Source of the DNA: Thermosynechococcus sp.
GTDB lineage: Bacteria > Cyanobacteriota > Cyanobacteriia > Thermosynechococcales > Thermosynechococcaceae
NCBI RefSeq assembly: GCF_025999095.1
Contig: NZ_AP024678.1
Location: 496,001 to 560,000 of the forward strand
Direction: 5' to 3'
Length of the DNA: 64,000 nucleotides
The notes below the pieces were generated by a model. That model ran no database searches, was not told the DNA's origin, and was given only the letters and a program-made list of their open reading frames with translations. This document shows positions 1-9,216 of the stretch, piece after piece. Position numbers and translations under genes: made by a program. Numbering within the stretch: position 1 is the first letter of the stretch; the number at the start of each line of letters is the position of its first letter.

Positions 1-508
1 GTTGTAATGAGGCTAATCCCTGCTGTTGCTGCTGGCGGGCCTGGGCAGCCAAGAGGGTTTGCAGATTCCGCAATTCGGCACGCAGTTGAGCGTTTTCTTT
101 TTCGAGGCTTTCAATCTTCAGTTTCACTTGAGTGAGTCGCTCACTAAATTTTTGCCGATAGACTTCGGGCATTTCTTGGATGACGCGCTCCAGCATCTCA
201 TTGCGGTCGCTCAATGCAATCACTTGAGCCTTCAAGTCGTTCATTTCCGCTTCGCGGTTTTGTGCCTGCTGTTGGTAGGCAAGAATCTGCTCTTGATAGG
301 CTGCGATTTGCGCCTCCACCTGTTGCACCTGTGCTTGCAACAACCTCAGGGCTTCGGCATTGGCGGCCTCAGTCTTGCGGGCTTGGTAAAAGCGCACAAA
401 TAACTCAGGATGCTGCACCATGAGTTGATAGAGTTCCTCTGAGAGTTGCTGCACGAGTTGATCCCGTATCAGCAGTTCATCGGCGAAGTTGAGGGAAGTC
501 TCGTTCAC
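1..508 (-). CDS. Coiled-coil protein of unknown function, cut by the left edge
   Basis: The minus strand is open from a GTG at 508 to the window edge (169 codons, C-terminus missing). After a short start ([19 protein letters not shown]) the protein is almost continuous heptad-like sequence, rich in Gln, Glu, Leu and Ala with no Pro or Gly runs, as expected of a long coiled coil. There is no signal peptide or membrane segment, so it is probably cytoplasmic. It is divergent from rsmH, with about 60 bp between the two starts. I do not recognise the family; a structural or scaffolding role is only a guess from the coiled coil. Confidence 0.7.
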   Translation of the reverse strand, partial: MNETSLNFADELLIRDQLVQQLSEELYQLMVQHPELFVRFYQARKTEAANAEALRLLQAQVQQVEAQIAAYQEQILAYQQQAQNREAEMNDLKAQVIALSDRNEMLERVIQEMPEVYRQKFSERLTQVKLKIESLEKENAQLRAELRNLQTLLAAQARQQQQQGLASLQ

Positions 509-567
509 GGCGGCGGCTCTCCAAGGGATTGTGCTGTGGCCAATTTTACGTTGATTCTGATCCACCC

Positions 568-1440
568 ATGCAAGATTTAGAATTTTCCACCTACCATCGG
601 CCGGTGTTGGCCACGGCGGTGCTTGAGGCCCTCCAGCCCAAATCGGGCGGCTTCTACTTGGATGCCACAGTGGGCGGGGGCGGCCACACAGCACTGCTAT
701 TGCGGCGTGAACCCACCTGTCGGGTGCTGGCGGTCGATCAGGATCCGATGGCTCTAGCGGCAGCTCAAGCATTCCTTGCCCCTTTTGGCGATCGCGTCCA
801 GTTTTGGCAGGGCAACTTTGCTGATCTGCCTGTGGCTGAAGCGATGTTTGATGGCATTCTCGCCGATTTAGGCGTGAGTTCTGCCCAGTTGGATCGCCCA
901 GAGCGAGGGTTTAGTTTTCGCTTTGATGCCCCCCTCGATATGCGCATGGATCCCGCTAACCCTTTGACAGCTGCAACGGTGATCAATCACTACAGCGAGC
1001 GAGAACTGGCGGATATTTTCTATGAATATGGGGAAGAACGGTTTGCCCGCCGCATTGCCCACCAAATTGTGGCCCGTCGCCCCCTCAACAGCACCCAAGA
1101 ATTAGCGCAGTTGGTTGCCCGTTGCCTCAAGGCTGCCCCCCGACAACGCATTCATCCAGCCACACGGGTTTTTCAGGCCTTGCGTATCTATGTCAACCAA
1201 GAGTTAGCGGTGCTCGACCAATTTTTGGCGCGATCGCCCCACTGGTTAAAGCCCACAGGGCGCATTGCCGTTATTAGTTTCCATAGCTTGGAGGATCGGC
1301 GGGTGAAGCAGGCGTGGCGTGCCAATCCCCTCTTGGAAGTCCTGACGCGTAAACCAATTGTGGCGGATGCCGTGGAGGTGAGCCTTAACCCGCGGTCGCG
1401 ATCGGCAAAGCTACGAATTGCGGCGCGTACTTGTGCATGA
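568..1440 (+). CDS. rsmH: 16S rRNA (cytosine-1402-N4) methyltransferase RsmH (MraW)
   Basis: 290 residues, the normal RsmH size. RsmH methylates N4 of C1402 in the ribosomal P site using SAM. The N-terminus STYHRPVL and the SAM loop [10 protein letters not shown] (residues 32-41), followed by the acidic residue in VLAVDQDP (D57), are family signatures; [14 protein letters not shown] and [13 protein letters not shown] complete the set. An upstream in-frame start at 529 would add 13 residues of non-conserved sequence, so the ATG at 568 is preferred. It heads a cluster with an FtsL-like gene and ftsI, the usual bacterial division/wall order. Confidence 0.95.
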   Translation: MQDLEFSTYHRPVLATAVLEALQPKSGGFYLDATVGGGGHTALLLRREPTCRVLAVDQDPMALAAAQAFLAPFGDRVQFWQGNFADLPVAEAMFDGILADLGVSSAQLDRPERGFSFRFDAPLDMRMDPANPLTAATVINHYSERELADIFYEYGEERFARRIAHQIVARRPLNSTQELAQLVARCLKAAPRQRIHPATRVFQALRIYVNQELAVLDQFLARSPHWLKPTGRIAVISFHSLEDRRVKQAWRANPLLEVLTRKPIVADAVEVSLNPRSRSAKLRIAARTCA

Positions 1441-1528
1441 ATTGTTCGAATGATGGTTTATTTATGGGTATCTTTACAGTGCGTCCTAATCTTTTAGGGC
1501 AATCCATTCCTGAGGAGTGCTGGAGTTT

Positions 1529-1969
1529 ATGGTTGCTGCCCCTAAATTCAAATCCCGATTTATTCCCCAATCCTCGCCAAGGCTGACGGAAATTCGGCCC
1601 CTCCCCCAGCCGCCGGTGCCCCTTTGGCAAAAAACTTTGCTGGGGATTCAATGGGTTTCTGGGGTGGCCGCCACCGGTGCCCTCGTCGCTGTGCTGCCTC
1701 TCTATGGTTGGTCAGCCCTCTCTCAGCAGCAGTGGAGCCAAGCCTATGAGCGCTTGGAAACCCTAAAACGGCAGGAGCGGGAGCTCCTGGTGAGCAATGA
1801 AACCCGCCGCTATCGGGTGACGCAGCAAGTGCAACGGGCGCCCCAAGGTCTTGTGCCCCAAACACCACAACATGTTCTTTTTGTCACTAATGAAAGCAAG
1901 ATTGCTGCCAAGACTCATTTTGAAGGGCTCCCCGTGATGCCACCGCCTCGGCGCACTGTCAATTACTGA
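1529..1969 (+). CDS. Small bitopic membrane protein in the FtsL position
   Basis: 146 residues. A basic, proline-rich N-terminus (1-36) is followed by one hydrophobic segment (about 37-60) and then a Gln/Glu/Arg-rich stretch (66-92) that looks like a short coiled coil, with a Pro-rich tail. This topology and the location between rsmH and ftsI match FtsL, the divisome protein that pairs with FtsB and FtsI. Sequence similarity to FtsL is not evident by eye, so the assignment rests on topology and context. The ATG at 1529 is preferred over a GTG at 1517 because an AGGAG lies at 1513-1517. Only 9 bp separate it from ftsI, implying co-transcription. Confidence 0.75.
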   Translation: MVAAPKFKSRFIPQSSPRLTEIRPLPQPPVPLWQKTLLGIQWVSGVAATGALVAVLPLYGWSALSQQQWSQAYERLETLKRQERELLVSNETRRYRVTQQVQRAPQGLVPQTPQHVLFVTNESKIAAKTHFEGLPVMPPPRRTVNY

Positions 1970-1978
1970 CCGCTATCC

Positions 1979-3745
1979 ATGAAAACTGCCCGCCCCCAAA
2001 ATCAATTCCTGCCCCCCTTGCGCGTCGGCCTGATCTTTGGCTTTTTGCTCATGGGGATGGGGGGAGTGGTTGCGCGTTTGGTTTATTTGCAAGTGGTTCA
2101 GGGGGAAACCTTAGCGGCACGGGCACAGCAACAACAACGGCGCTATACCCCGCCAACTTTGGCACGCTACCCAATTACCGATCGCCGAGAGACGGTTGTT
2201 GCCCTAGATCGGCCCGTGTTTACCCTCTTTGCCCATCCGATTCAGTTCAAAGTGGCGCGGCCAGCGATCGCCCGCGATCTAGCTCCCTTACTCCAGCAAT
2301 CCCCAGAGCAACTCTTGGCCAAATTCAGCTCCTACCCTACGGGCGTCCCCATTGCCTACGACGTCGATGAAGAAACCGCCGCCAAAATTCGCGCCCTCAA
2401 CTACGATGGCCTAGAACTGAACCAAGCCTGGCAGCGCATTTATCCGCAGCAGGAACTGATGGCGGGCATTGTTGGCTATGTGGATCGTGACCACCAGGGT
2501 CAGGCGGGGATTGAGTTTAGCCAGAATCAATTTTTACAGGTTCCCCATAGCCGCCACCTCCTCTCGATGAATGCCCTAGGGGAGTGGCTGCCAACGCTTG
2601 CCCCTGCGGATCCACAGGCCTTGAATCAGGGATACCATGTGCGCCTCACGATTGATAGTCGTCTGCAACAAACGGCACGCCAAGCCCTGCAACGGCAGTT
2701 ACGCAAATTCAATGCCAAACGCGGCACCGTCATTGTCCTAGAAGTGAAAACTGGGGCGCTGCGAGCCTTGGTCTCGGAACCCTCCTACGATCCCAATCAT
2801 TACTACCGTGCTGATCCAGCCCTTTTTCGCAACTGGGCGGTGTCGGACCTCTATGAACCAGGATCAACCTTTAAGCCAATCAATACGGCCATTGCCCTTG
2901 AACTAAACGCCATTACTCCTGATACGGTGTTGCCCGATGAGGGACGAATTTTTGTTGGCGGTTGGCCCATTCAAAATAGCGACTATAGTCAACGCGGCGG
3001 CCGCGGTGCCCTTAGAATTGCCGAAGTTCTCGCCTACTCTAGCAATGTGGCCATGGTGCACATGATGAGTCGCATTCCAGCCCGCCACTACTATCGCTAT
3101 CTCCATCGCTTGGGACTCACAGAGACAGTAGGCAGTGATCTCCCCTTTGAAACAGCCGCCCAGTTAAAACCGCCGGAGCAATTTATTAACTATCCGATTG
3201 AACCGGCAACGGCCGCCTTTGGTCAAGGCTTTTCTCTGACGCCCCTTCATTTGGCTCAACTATTGGCGGCGATCGCCAACGGTGGGGAGATGGTCACTCC
3301 CCATGTCATTGACGGCCTCTACGATGAAAATGGCCGACTGCAAAAACGCCTTGAGCACCGCCCCCCGCGACGGGTCTTTTCGCGGCGCACCAGTCAAGCG
3401 GTGGTCAAAATGCTGGGAGAAGTTGTGCGCTTTGGTACAGGGAAAGCCGCCCATATTCCCGGCTATCGCTTGGGGGGCAAAACGGGCACAGCGCAAAAGG
3501 CGATTGGCGGTACCTATGGCAATCTGCGTATTACCAGCTTTTTTGCTGTCTTTCCCCTCGAGCAGCCCCAATATGTGATTTTGGCGGTGGTGGATGAACC
3601 CAAGGGAGATGATGCCTATGGCTCAACGGTGGCCCTTCCAATTGTGCGAGCGGTTACGGAGTCACTGATTACGATTGAGGGCATTCCTCCCTCACATCCA
3701 CAGGAATTGCGGCGCCCCACTGCACCAGCTTCAGTGTCACAATAG
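1979..3745 (+). CDS. ftsI: Class B penicillin-binding protein, FtsI/PBP2-type transpeptidase
   Basis: 588 residues. One N-terminal membrane anchor (about 14-36), a pedestal/dimerisation domain, then a transpeptidase domain with all three catalytic motifs: S296-T-F-K299 in EPGSTFKP, S354-S-N356, and K501-T-G-T. It cross-links peptidoglycan stem peptides in the periplasm, and by context (rsmH, FtsL-like) it is the septal enzyme. The enzyme looks complete. The next gene, cyanoP, starts 25 bp downstream on the same strand, so read-through into it is possible. Confidence 0.93.
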   Translation: MKTARPQNQFLPPLRVGLIFGFLLMGMGGVVARLVYLQVVQGETLAARAQQQQRRYTPPTLARYPITDRRETVVALDRPVFTLFAHPIQFKVARPAIARDLAPLLQQSPEQLLAKFSSYPTGVPIAYDVDEETAAKIRALNYDGLELNQAWQRIYPQQELMAGIVGYVDRDHQGQAGIEFSQNQFLQVPHSRHLLSMNALGEWLPTLAPADPQALNQGYHVRLTIDSRLQQTARQALQRQLRKFNAKRGTVIVLEVKTGALRALVSEPSYDPNHYYRADPALFRNWAVSDLYEPGSTFKPINTAIALELNAITPDTVLPDEGRIFVGGWPIQNSDYSQRGGRGALRIAEVLAYSSNVAMVHMMSRIPARHYYRYLHRLGLTETVGSDLPFETAAQLKPPEQFINYPIEPATAAFGQGFSLTPLHLAQLLAAIANGGEMVTPHVIDGLYDENGRLQKRLEHRPPRRVFSRRTSQAVVKMLGEVVRFGTGKAAHIPGYRLGGKTGTAQKAIGGTYGNLRITSFFAVFPLEQPQYVILAVVDEPKGDDAYGSTVALPIVRAVTESLITIEGIPPSHPQELRRPTAPASVSQ

Positions 3746-3769
3746 GGAAGAACAGCGCAAAAGGACGGT

Positions 3770-4321
3770 ATGCTTCAACGGTTTTTTGCCACAGCGTTGG
3801 CTGTTTTCGTGGTGTTGCTGGGAGGCTGCTCTGCTGCCAGTGGACTGCAAGCCTATGTGGATAGCTACGATGGCTATGAATTCCTTTACCCCCGCGGTTG
3901 GGTACAGGTCCAGGTCAAGGATCCGGTGGATGTGGTTTTTCACGACATTATTGAGACGACGGAAAACGTCAGCGTGGTGGTCAATCCCGTGTCTAGTACG
4001 AAATCCCTTGAGGAATTGGGGTCGCCTGCGGAGGTGGGCGATCGCCTGCTGCGCAATATCATTGCTCCCAGTGAAAGTGGCCGCAGTTCCGCCTTAATTG
4101 CCGCCACCTCCCAAAAGGCTAATGATAAGACCTACTACATTCTGGAGTATGCGGTCACTCTACCGGGGGATGGCACCAATGCTCAGCAGCGGCACAACTT
4201 GTCGAGTATTGCCGTGAGTCGAGGTAAAGTCTATACCCTCAGTGTGTCAGCTCCTGAAGAGCGCTGGCCAAAAGTGGAAGACCAATTTAAGACCATCGTG
4301 TCCTCGTTTACCGTATATTAA
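3770..4321 (+). CDS. CyanoP, PsbP-like lipoprotein of photosystem II assembly
   Basis: 183 residues. The signal peptide ends in a lipobox (LLGGC, Cys20), so the mature protein should be a lipid-anchored lumenal protein. The mature N-terminus, with AYVDSYDGYEFLYPRGW and the later VVNPVSSTKSLEELGSP, is characteristic of the PsbP/CyanoP family, which associates with photosystem II assembly intermediates. It lies immediately behind ftsI. A tRNA gene begins 23 bp after its stop. Assignment to CyanoP rather than another PsbP paralogue is based on the lipobox, length and sequence. Confidence 0.9.
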   Translation: MLQRFFATALAVFVVLLGGCSAASGLQAYVDSYDGYEFLYPRGWVQVQVKDPVDVVFHDIIETTENVSVVVNPVSSTKSLEELGSPAEVGDRLLRNIIAPSESGRSSALIAATSQKANDKTYYILEYAVTLPGDGTNAQQRHNLSSIAVSRGKVYTLSVSAPEERWPKVEDQFKTIVSSFTVY

Positions 4322-4344
4322 ATTAAAATACTAAAGCAAGAATC

Positions 4345-4417
4345 GGGGAGTTAGCTCAGTTGGTAGAGCGTCGCGATCGCACCGCGAAGGTCAGGGATTC
4401 GAGTTCCCTACTCTCCA
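4345..4417 (+). tRNA. tRNA-Ala(CGC)
   Basis: A 73-nt cloverleaf folds cleanly. The acceptor arm GGGGAGT (4345-4351) pairs with ACTCTCC (4410-4416), and the third pair is G3-U70, the classical alanine identity element. D arm GCTC/GAGC, anticodon stem TCGCG/CGCGA with loop ATCGCAC (4376-4382; anticodon CGC at 4378-4380, reading GCG), and T arm AGGGA/TCCCT with loop TTCGAGT. Discriminator is A at 4417. CCA is not encoded. The HIP1 octamer occupies 4373-4380 within the anticodon arm. Confidence 0.95.
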
Positions 4418-4684
4418 TGGTACTGCCCTATCCACCGTTGACCCGCTGCCGTAGTCTGTTAACGATTGGCGGCGATCGCAACCCATGACCCATCCACCAC
4501 AATTTCCTTACGCTTCGTTTCAATCCTCAATCGCCTTCACTGCGACTGCCGCTGACCAGCTTAAGGTACTGCCGCCTTTCCTCTGGGAGGAATTTACCCG
4601 GTGTCAGTGACAATGCTGGGCAACCTCCTGCCCAACGTTGTAGAGTGAGGACAAGATATCGGCGCTTTGATTTTAACGTTGATC
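4418..4684. other. Non-coding gap after tRNA-Ala
   Basis: 267 bp between the tRNA and the 3' end of the next minus-strand gene. No convincing reading frame was seen on either strand. A 6-bp stem (TGGGCA 4617-4622 / TGCCCA 4629-4634, 6-nt loop) could be a weak terminator for the minus-strand gene but has no T-run. One HIP1-containing stretch occurs near 4470. Confidence 0.5.
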
Positions 4685-5287
4685 TTAACGAAGTCCTTGA
4701 GTTGGGAACATAACGGGAATATTGGGATTGACCCATACTTGACAATTGAGTTCGCTACTGGCGGGGAAAAAAGGAATTGGGTTGCCTGCGGCATCGGTGA
4801 CTTCTGGCAGGTATTCAACGGTTCGGGCATCAAATTGACAGGTGTAGGCACCATAAATGACACGCTGGCGATCGCGCAGGATCAACTGATAGCCAAAGCT
4901 GCGACTGGCATTGCCCAACTGATAGATCAGGGCAAAACGCCGTAAATAGGGCAAGCGTCCCCAAGCAGCGGCGGTCACAAAGGCTTCAATTTTGCCCCCT
5001 GGCCCCGCCATGGCTGGAAAGGCTTGCCAGCGTTGAATCACCTGGTCACCAAACTGCTGCACGGCCCACCATAGGCTGGGTACTGTTAAACCCACTGCTG
5101 AGGGGGACTCGCTAACCACAACTTGCTTTTCATTGACAGGCAGTGCGATTGCCGCCGCCACCGCTAGCGGTAAGTCTTCTGTCGAGGTATTAGCAGCCGT
5201 TTTGAGGGGATGCAATCCCAATAGAGCGATCGCTCCCACGGCACTCAACCATTGGCCCCAGGCCTTAGGGGGGAAGAGGGTTCTCAT
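4685..5287 (-). CDS. Conserved exported protein of unknown function
   Basis: 200 residues from an ATG. Residues 1-32 have a basic start and a hydrophobic core ending in TAANTSTED, typical of a signal peptide, so the protein is probably periplasmic or lumenal. The mature part contains LPYLRRFALIYQLGNASRSFGYQLILRDRQ and two late cysteines (in YTCQFD and ELNCQVW), which could form a disulfide. I do not recognise a named domain. It stands 33 bp downstream of the ExoD-like gene on the same strand, so the two may be co-transcribed. Confidence 0.75.
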   Translation of the reverse strand: MRTLFPPKAWGQWLSAVGAIALLGLHPLKTAANTSTEDLPLAVAAAIALPVNEKQVVVSESPSAVGLTVPSLWWAVQQFGDQVIQRWQAFPAMAGPGGKIEAFVTAAAWGRLPYLRRFALIYQLGNASRSFGYQLILRDRQRVIYGAYTCQFDARTVEYLPEVTDAAGNPIPFFPASSELNCQVWVNPNIPVMFPTQGLR

Positions 5288-5320
5288 TTGCCTTGAGTCA
5301 AGCAGGAACTTACCCCTATG

Positions 5321-5965
5321 TTACGAATGCAGCCATGCCTTCAATACATCGAAGAGGCTATTGCCGCCCCAAGCAAGGGCAATCAAAATTGATGTGGTGA
5401 CTGCTAGACCAATCAAAGAGATAACTACCCCTGCCAGACTAATCAAACCATCGTCATCCAAAAGACCAAACCCAATCGTAAAAATGCCCATCGCGGGAAT
5501 TGTGTTGGTGCCGGGAATAGGCAAAATCATCGAGATCGCCATCAGCGATACAACAACTCCCAAGCCCAAACGTCCGCCTCGGGTAGTGCAAATGGCGCGC
5601 AAGCGGGGACGGGAGATCAATTCAATCCGTCGCAGCCACGGTAAAGCTGTGCGCACAATCTTCTGAATCTGGGATCGCGGCATCGTGCGCTTGAGCAGCC
5701 GCGGGGGCAGCCAAGGGATTGAGGCACCCCCAAGCAATTGCCAGCCCAACAGTAACAGCACCATGCCAAAGGGCGTGGCGTAGCCGGGGGCAGGCAGCGG
5801 TAGGGCTGAGGGTAAGGAAAGAACCGTCAACAAAAACCCAAACATCCGCTCGCCGGCCAATTGGAGAATCTCTTCTAGGGAAACCAGTGGCTGAGTTTCT
5901 CCTGTGATCGGGGTGGCCAAGGAGCCTAAAAAAGCGCGTTCAAGGTCAGTTGACAGTTTTGCCAT
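5321..5965 (-). CDS. ExoD-family membrane protein (exopolysaccharide synthesis ExoD-like)
   Basis: 214 residues. The sequence SLEEILQLAGERMFGFLLTVLSLPSALPLPAPGY and the later LPIPGTNTIPAMGIFTIGFGLLDDDG are hallmarks of the ExoD family of small polytopic membrane proteins. Four or so hydrophobic segments are visible (around 45-65, 70-85, 130-165 and 180-205). ExoD was named from rhizobial exopolysaccharide mutants; its biochemical function is unknown. The start is the ATG at 5965, since the codon two residues upstream is a TTG. It is likely transcribed together with the exported protein downstream. Confidence 0.85.
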   Translation of the reverse strand: MAKLSTDLERAFLGSLATPITGETQPLVSLEEILQLAGERMFGFLLTVLSLPSALPLPAPGYATPFGMVLLLLGWQLLGGASIPWLPPRLLKRTMPRSQIQKIVRTALPWLRRIELISRPRLRAICTTRGGRLGLGVVVSLMAISMILPIPGTNTIPAMGIFTIGFGLLDDDGLISLAGVVISLIGLAVTTSILIALAWGGNSLFDVLKAWLHS

Positions 5966-6116
5966 GGCCAATGGGAAAAAGTGCCGTCAAGTTAGGTGCC
6001 TTCGCCAATCCATACTACAGCCCTTTGCCCAAGTTTTATACGATAAAATAGTCAGACTGTTGGTGATGCTGAGCACCCGTGACCAGCGATCCCAGGGGTG
6101 CGATTAAACTAAACCC

Positions 6117-6479
6117 ATGGCAACCCCACCCGACTTACCCACAGAGTTGCACCTGATCAACCCGCGGCGATCCCTGGGGAAAGTATACCTTGACTGGATG
6201 CCCCAACCCGGTTCCCATGTAGATCACGAAGGGGAAACCTATACCGTGTTAGAACGCCGTCATCGCTATCAGTTTCGCGGTGGCCGCTATCAACTGGAAA
6301 AAATTGCCCTCTATGTGCAGCCCAGTGACACCCTTCGCGATCGCCAGGTTGTCAATGGGCAGTGGGTCATTGGCGATCCCACCTGCCGTTGGAATGCCCT
6401 TTCACCCTTGCTGCGCTGTGCGGTGAACCCTCAAGGCTCCTGCCAAGCGTGTCAAGATTACCAGCCTCGAGAACCTTAG
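6117..6479 (+). CDS. Small cyanobacterial protein, DUF6464-like
   Basis: 120 residues with no signal peptide or membrane helix. The arrangement VYLDWMPQPGSHVDHEGETYTVLERRHRYQF, a short beta-rich core and a C-terminal cluster with Cys in DPTCRWNA, LLRCAVNP and CQACQDYQ (a possible metal site) match a small family widespread in cyanobacteria that I associate with DUF6464. Function is unknown. It is convergent with glgP, with a GC-rich hairpin in between. Confidence 0.75.
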   Translation: MATPPDLPTELHLINPRRSLGKVYLDWMPQPGSHVDHEGETYTVLERRHRYQFRGGRYQLEKIALYVQPSDTLRDRQVVNGQWVIGDPTCRWNALSPLLRCAVNPQGSCQACQDYQPREP

Positions 6480-6503
6480 CATTTCCTTTCTGAGCTCAAA
6501 CAT

Positions 6504-6519
6504 CCCCGCCAGGGCGGGG
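6504..6519. terminator. GC-rich hairpin between convergent genes
   Basis: CCCCGCC (6504-6510) and GGCGGGG (6513-6519) form a near-perfect inverted repeat of up to 7 bp with a 2-4 nt loop, 25 bp after the DUF6464-like stop and about 28 bp beyond the glgP stop. There is no long T-run on either strand, so it is a plausible but not textbook bidirectional terminator. Confidence 0.45.
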
Positions 6520-6547
6520 GAGGGTTGTTGAACTCGGTACCGTCCAG

Positions 6548-9076
6548 CTACTGCCCTGGGGAGGTCATGTAGGACGTTGCCGGTAGGACAATTTTCACCG
6601 GTTGAACGTGCCAGATGTCTTGGCAGTACTCGCGAATGGCGCGATCGCTAGAAAACTTACCCATTCGCGCCACATTGAGAATTGACATTTTTACCCACTG
6701 GGCTTGATCTTGATAGACCTGAAGCACCCGCTGGTGGCAGTCCACATAGCTTTGGTAGTCTGCCAAAAGGCAGTAGCGATCCTGTTGCCAGAGGTGTTCA
6801 ACCAGGGGCCGAAAGAGTTCCGTATCGCCATGGGAAAAGTATCCAGAGGCAATGAGGTCAAGCACCCGCTTCAGCCTTGGATTGCCATGGGCAAACTCCC
6901 AGGGGCGATAGCCGTTGCGCCACAATTCCTGTAACTGCTCCACCGTGTGGCCAAAGAGGAAGAAGTTTTCAGCCCCCACCTCTTGACGAATCTCCACATT
7001 GGCGCCGTCGAGGGTGCCAATCGTCAGGGCACCATTGAGGGCAAATTTCATATTGCCGGTGCCTGAGGCCTCATACCCTGCCGTTGAGATTTGCTGGGAT
7101 AAATCTCCTGCTGGATACACCTGCTGTCCCAAGGTGACGTTATAGTTGGGCAAAAAGACGACCCTCAGGCGATCGCGCACCGCTGGATCACGGTCAATCA
7201 CCTCAGCCACGGAGTTAATGAGCTTAATGATTAACTTGGCCATATAGTAGCCCGGTGCCGCCTTGCCGCCAAAAATAAACGTTTGCGGCACCATCTCCAG
7301 TTGGGGGTTGTCCTTCAACATCTGATAGAGCGTGATGACCTTGAGAACACACAGGTGCTGCCGTTTGTATTCGTGGATGCGCTTCACCAAGATCGAGAAG
7401 AGGGAATGGGGATCCACCGTTACCCCTAGGCGATCGCGAATGTATTGCGCAAGGCGTTCCTTGTTTTGATGCTTCACCGATCGCCACTGGGCTGCAAACT
7501 CGGCATCCTCTGCCAAGGGTTCCAATTGCCGCAGTTGATCCAAGTGCTTCACCCACTCTTCGCCGATGTGTTCAGTAATCAAACGCGTTAATCCCGGATT
7601 GCTGAGCAGCATCCAGCGCCGGGGGGTGATGCCATTGGTTTTGTTGGAGAATTTCTCTGGTGTCAGTTCGTAGAAATCCTTGAGCACTGTTTGTTTTAAG
7701 AGTTCTGAGTGCAGCGCCGCCACCCCGTTAATGGCATGACTGCCCACTGCTGCCAAGTGGGCCATGCGCACATAGCGGCAACCACTTTCATCAATGAGCG
7801 ACAGTCGCCGCAGGCGATCGTTGTCCCCCGGGTATTGCAGGCGCACCTCATCTAGGAAACGGCGGTTGATTTCATAGATAATTTGCAAGTGGCGGGGTAG
7901 GAGTGAGCCAAAGAGATCTAACGGCCATTTTTCGAGCGCCTCGGGCAAGAGGGTGTGGTTGGTGTAGGCAAAGGTTTGGCGAGTAATGTCCCATGCCTGT
8001 TCCCAAGGCATGAGATGCTCATCCACTAACAGGCGCATCAGTTCCGCCACGGAAATGGCCGGGTGGGTATCGTTCAACTGAACGGTGAACTTTTCATGGA
8101 AGCGGCTCAGATCCTGTTTGCCCAATTGTTTGTAGAGGCGGATCATATCCTGAAGGGCACAGGAACAGAAGAAATACTGCTGCATCAGCCGCAGTTCTTT
8201 GCCCTGCAACTGCTCGTCGTTGGGATAGAGGACCTTTGTGATGTTTTCTGAGGCAATTTTTTGGTTGACGGCACCGTAGTAATCCCCCGTGTTAAAGGCT
8301 TGAAAGTCAAAGGACTCCACCGCCTCTGCCCGCCATAGACGTAGAAGATTGGCGGTATTCACCTTGTAGCCCAAGATCGGGGTGTCATAGGCCATTCCCT
8401 GAATCACTTGGTGGGGTTCCCAAACGACCCGATAGCGGCCCTGATCATCGGTGTAGCTATAGGTATAGCCGCCAAACTTCACCTGCAAAATCAATTCCGG
8501 TCGTGGGATTTCCCACGGGTTGCCATAGCGTAACCACTTGTCGGTAATCTCTACTTGCCAACCATCGCGGATCTCTTGGTCAAAGATACCGTACTCATAG
8601 CGAATGCCATAGCCAATGGCGGGGATTTCCAAGGTAGCCAAAGAATCCATGTAGCAGGCGGCCAAGCGACCCAAGCCGCCATTCCCCAAGCCCGGCTCTT
8701 CCTCCTGATCGAGGAGTTCTTTGAGGTTCAAACCCGCTTGCCGCATGGCTTCTTCAACGGCTTCATAGAGTCCGAGGTTAATCAGGTTATTGCCAAGGTG
8801 GGGCCCTAGCAAAAATTCAGCGGAGAGATAGCAAACGGTGCGGCTTTCTTGATCTCGATAGGTTTTCGCCGAATTCAGCCAGCGCAACAGCAGGCGATCG
8901 CGCACGGTGTAGGCCAAGGCCAAGTAGTAGTCATTTTTTGTCGCCACTTCGGGGAATCGCCCTTGGATAAAGAAGAGATTATCCATAAAGGCGCGGCGCA
9001 GCGTTTCAATGCTCGTACCGGTGCGATCGTCTTCCGTGAGGACTGTCGGACAACCGGGCGGAATGAGACTGGTCAT
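6548..9076 (-). CDS. glgP: Glycogen phosphorylase
   Basis: 842 residues, close to the usual size. It releases glucose-1-phosphate from glycogen, using pyridoxal phosphate as cofactor. Family hallmarks are EPGLGNGGLGRLAACYMDS near the N-terminus, QLNDTHPAISVAELMR, KTNGITPRRWM, and the PLP-lysine region EASGTGNMKFALNGALTIG. In cyanobacteria it mobilises glycogen in darkness. It stands as a single gene: the upstream gap of 100 bp and a downstream hairpin suggest its own transcript. Nothing appears missing. Confidence 0.97.
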   Translation of the reverse strand: MTSLIPPGCPTVLTEDDRTGTSIETLRRAFMDNLFFIQGRFPEVATKNDYYLALAYTVRDRLLLRWLNSAKTYRDQESRTVCYLSAEFLLGPHLGNNLINLGLYEAVEEAMRQAGLNLKELLDQEEEPGLGNGGLGRLAACYMDSLATLEIPAIGYGIRYEYGIFDQEIRDGWQVEITDKWLRYGNPWEIPRPELILQVKFGGYTYSYTDDQGRYRVVWEPHQVIQGMAYDTPILGYKVNTANLLRLWRAEAVESFDFQAFNTGDYYGAVNQKIASENITKVLYPNDEQLQGKELRLMQQYFFCSCALQDMIRLYKQLGKQDLSRFHEKFTVQLNDTHPAISVAELMRLLVDEHLMPWEQAWDITRQTFAYTNHTLLPEALEKWPLDLFGSLLPRHLQIIYEINRRFLDEVRLQYPGDNDRLRRLSLIDESGCRYVRMAHLAAVGSHAINGVAALHSELLKQTVLKDFYELTPEKFSNKTNGITPRRWMLLSNPGLTRLITEHIGEEWVKHLDQLRQLEPLAEDAEFAAQWRSVKHQNKERLAQYIRDRLGVTVDPHSLFSILVKRIHEYKRQHLCVLKVITLYQMLKDNPQLEMVPQTFIFGGKAAPGYYMAKLIIKLINSVAEVIDRDPAVRDRLRVVFLPNYNVTLGQQVYPAGDLSQQISTAGYEASGTGNMKFALNGALTIGTLDGANVEIRQEVGAENFFLFGHTVEQLQELWRNGYRPWEFAHGNPRLKRVLDLIASGYFSHGDTELFRPLVEHLWQQDRYCLLADYQSYVDCHQRVLQVYQDQAQWVKMSILNVARMGKFSSDRAIREYCQDIWHVQPVKIVLPATSYMTSPGQ

Positions 9077-9216
9077 TGTGGGAATCCTCGCAAAGAATGA
9101 ACGCGATGAGTAGTCAGCCCTTCCCTTCTGTTCTATCGCGATCGCCCAGGATTCCCCGTTAAGTACAGAATCTCTTTACTAGCACTCTTTGCCAGCAAAG
9201 GGGGGCAAGCCCTTCC

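Noticed and set aside
26-403. Plus-strand ORF at the left edge
   Set aside because: It lies inside the minus-strand coiled-coil frame, which has better coding character; the plus frame is its shadow.
4490-4560. GTTTCAATCC-like words suggesting a CRISPR repeat
   Set aside because: Only one copy occurs, with no regular spacing or second repeat, so no array is supported.
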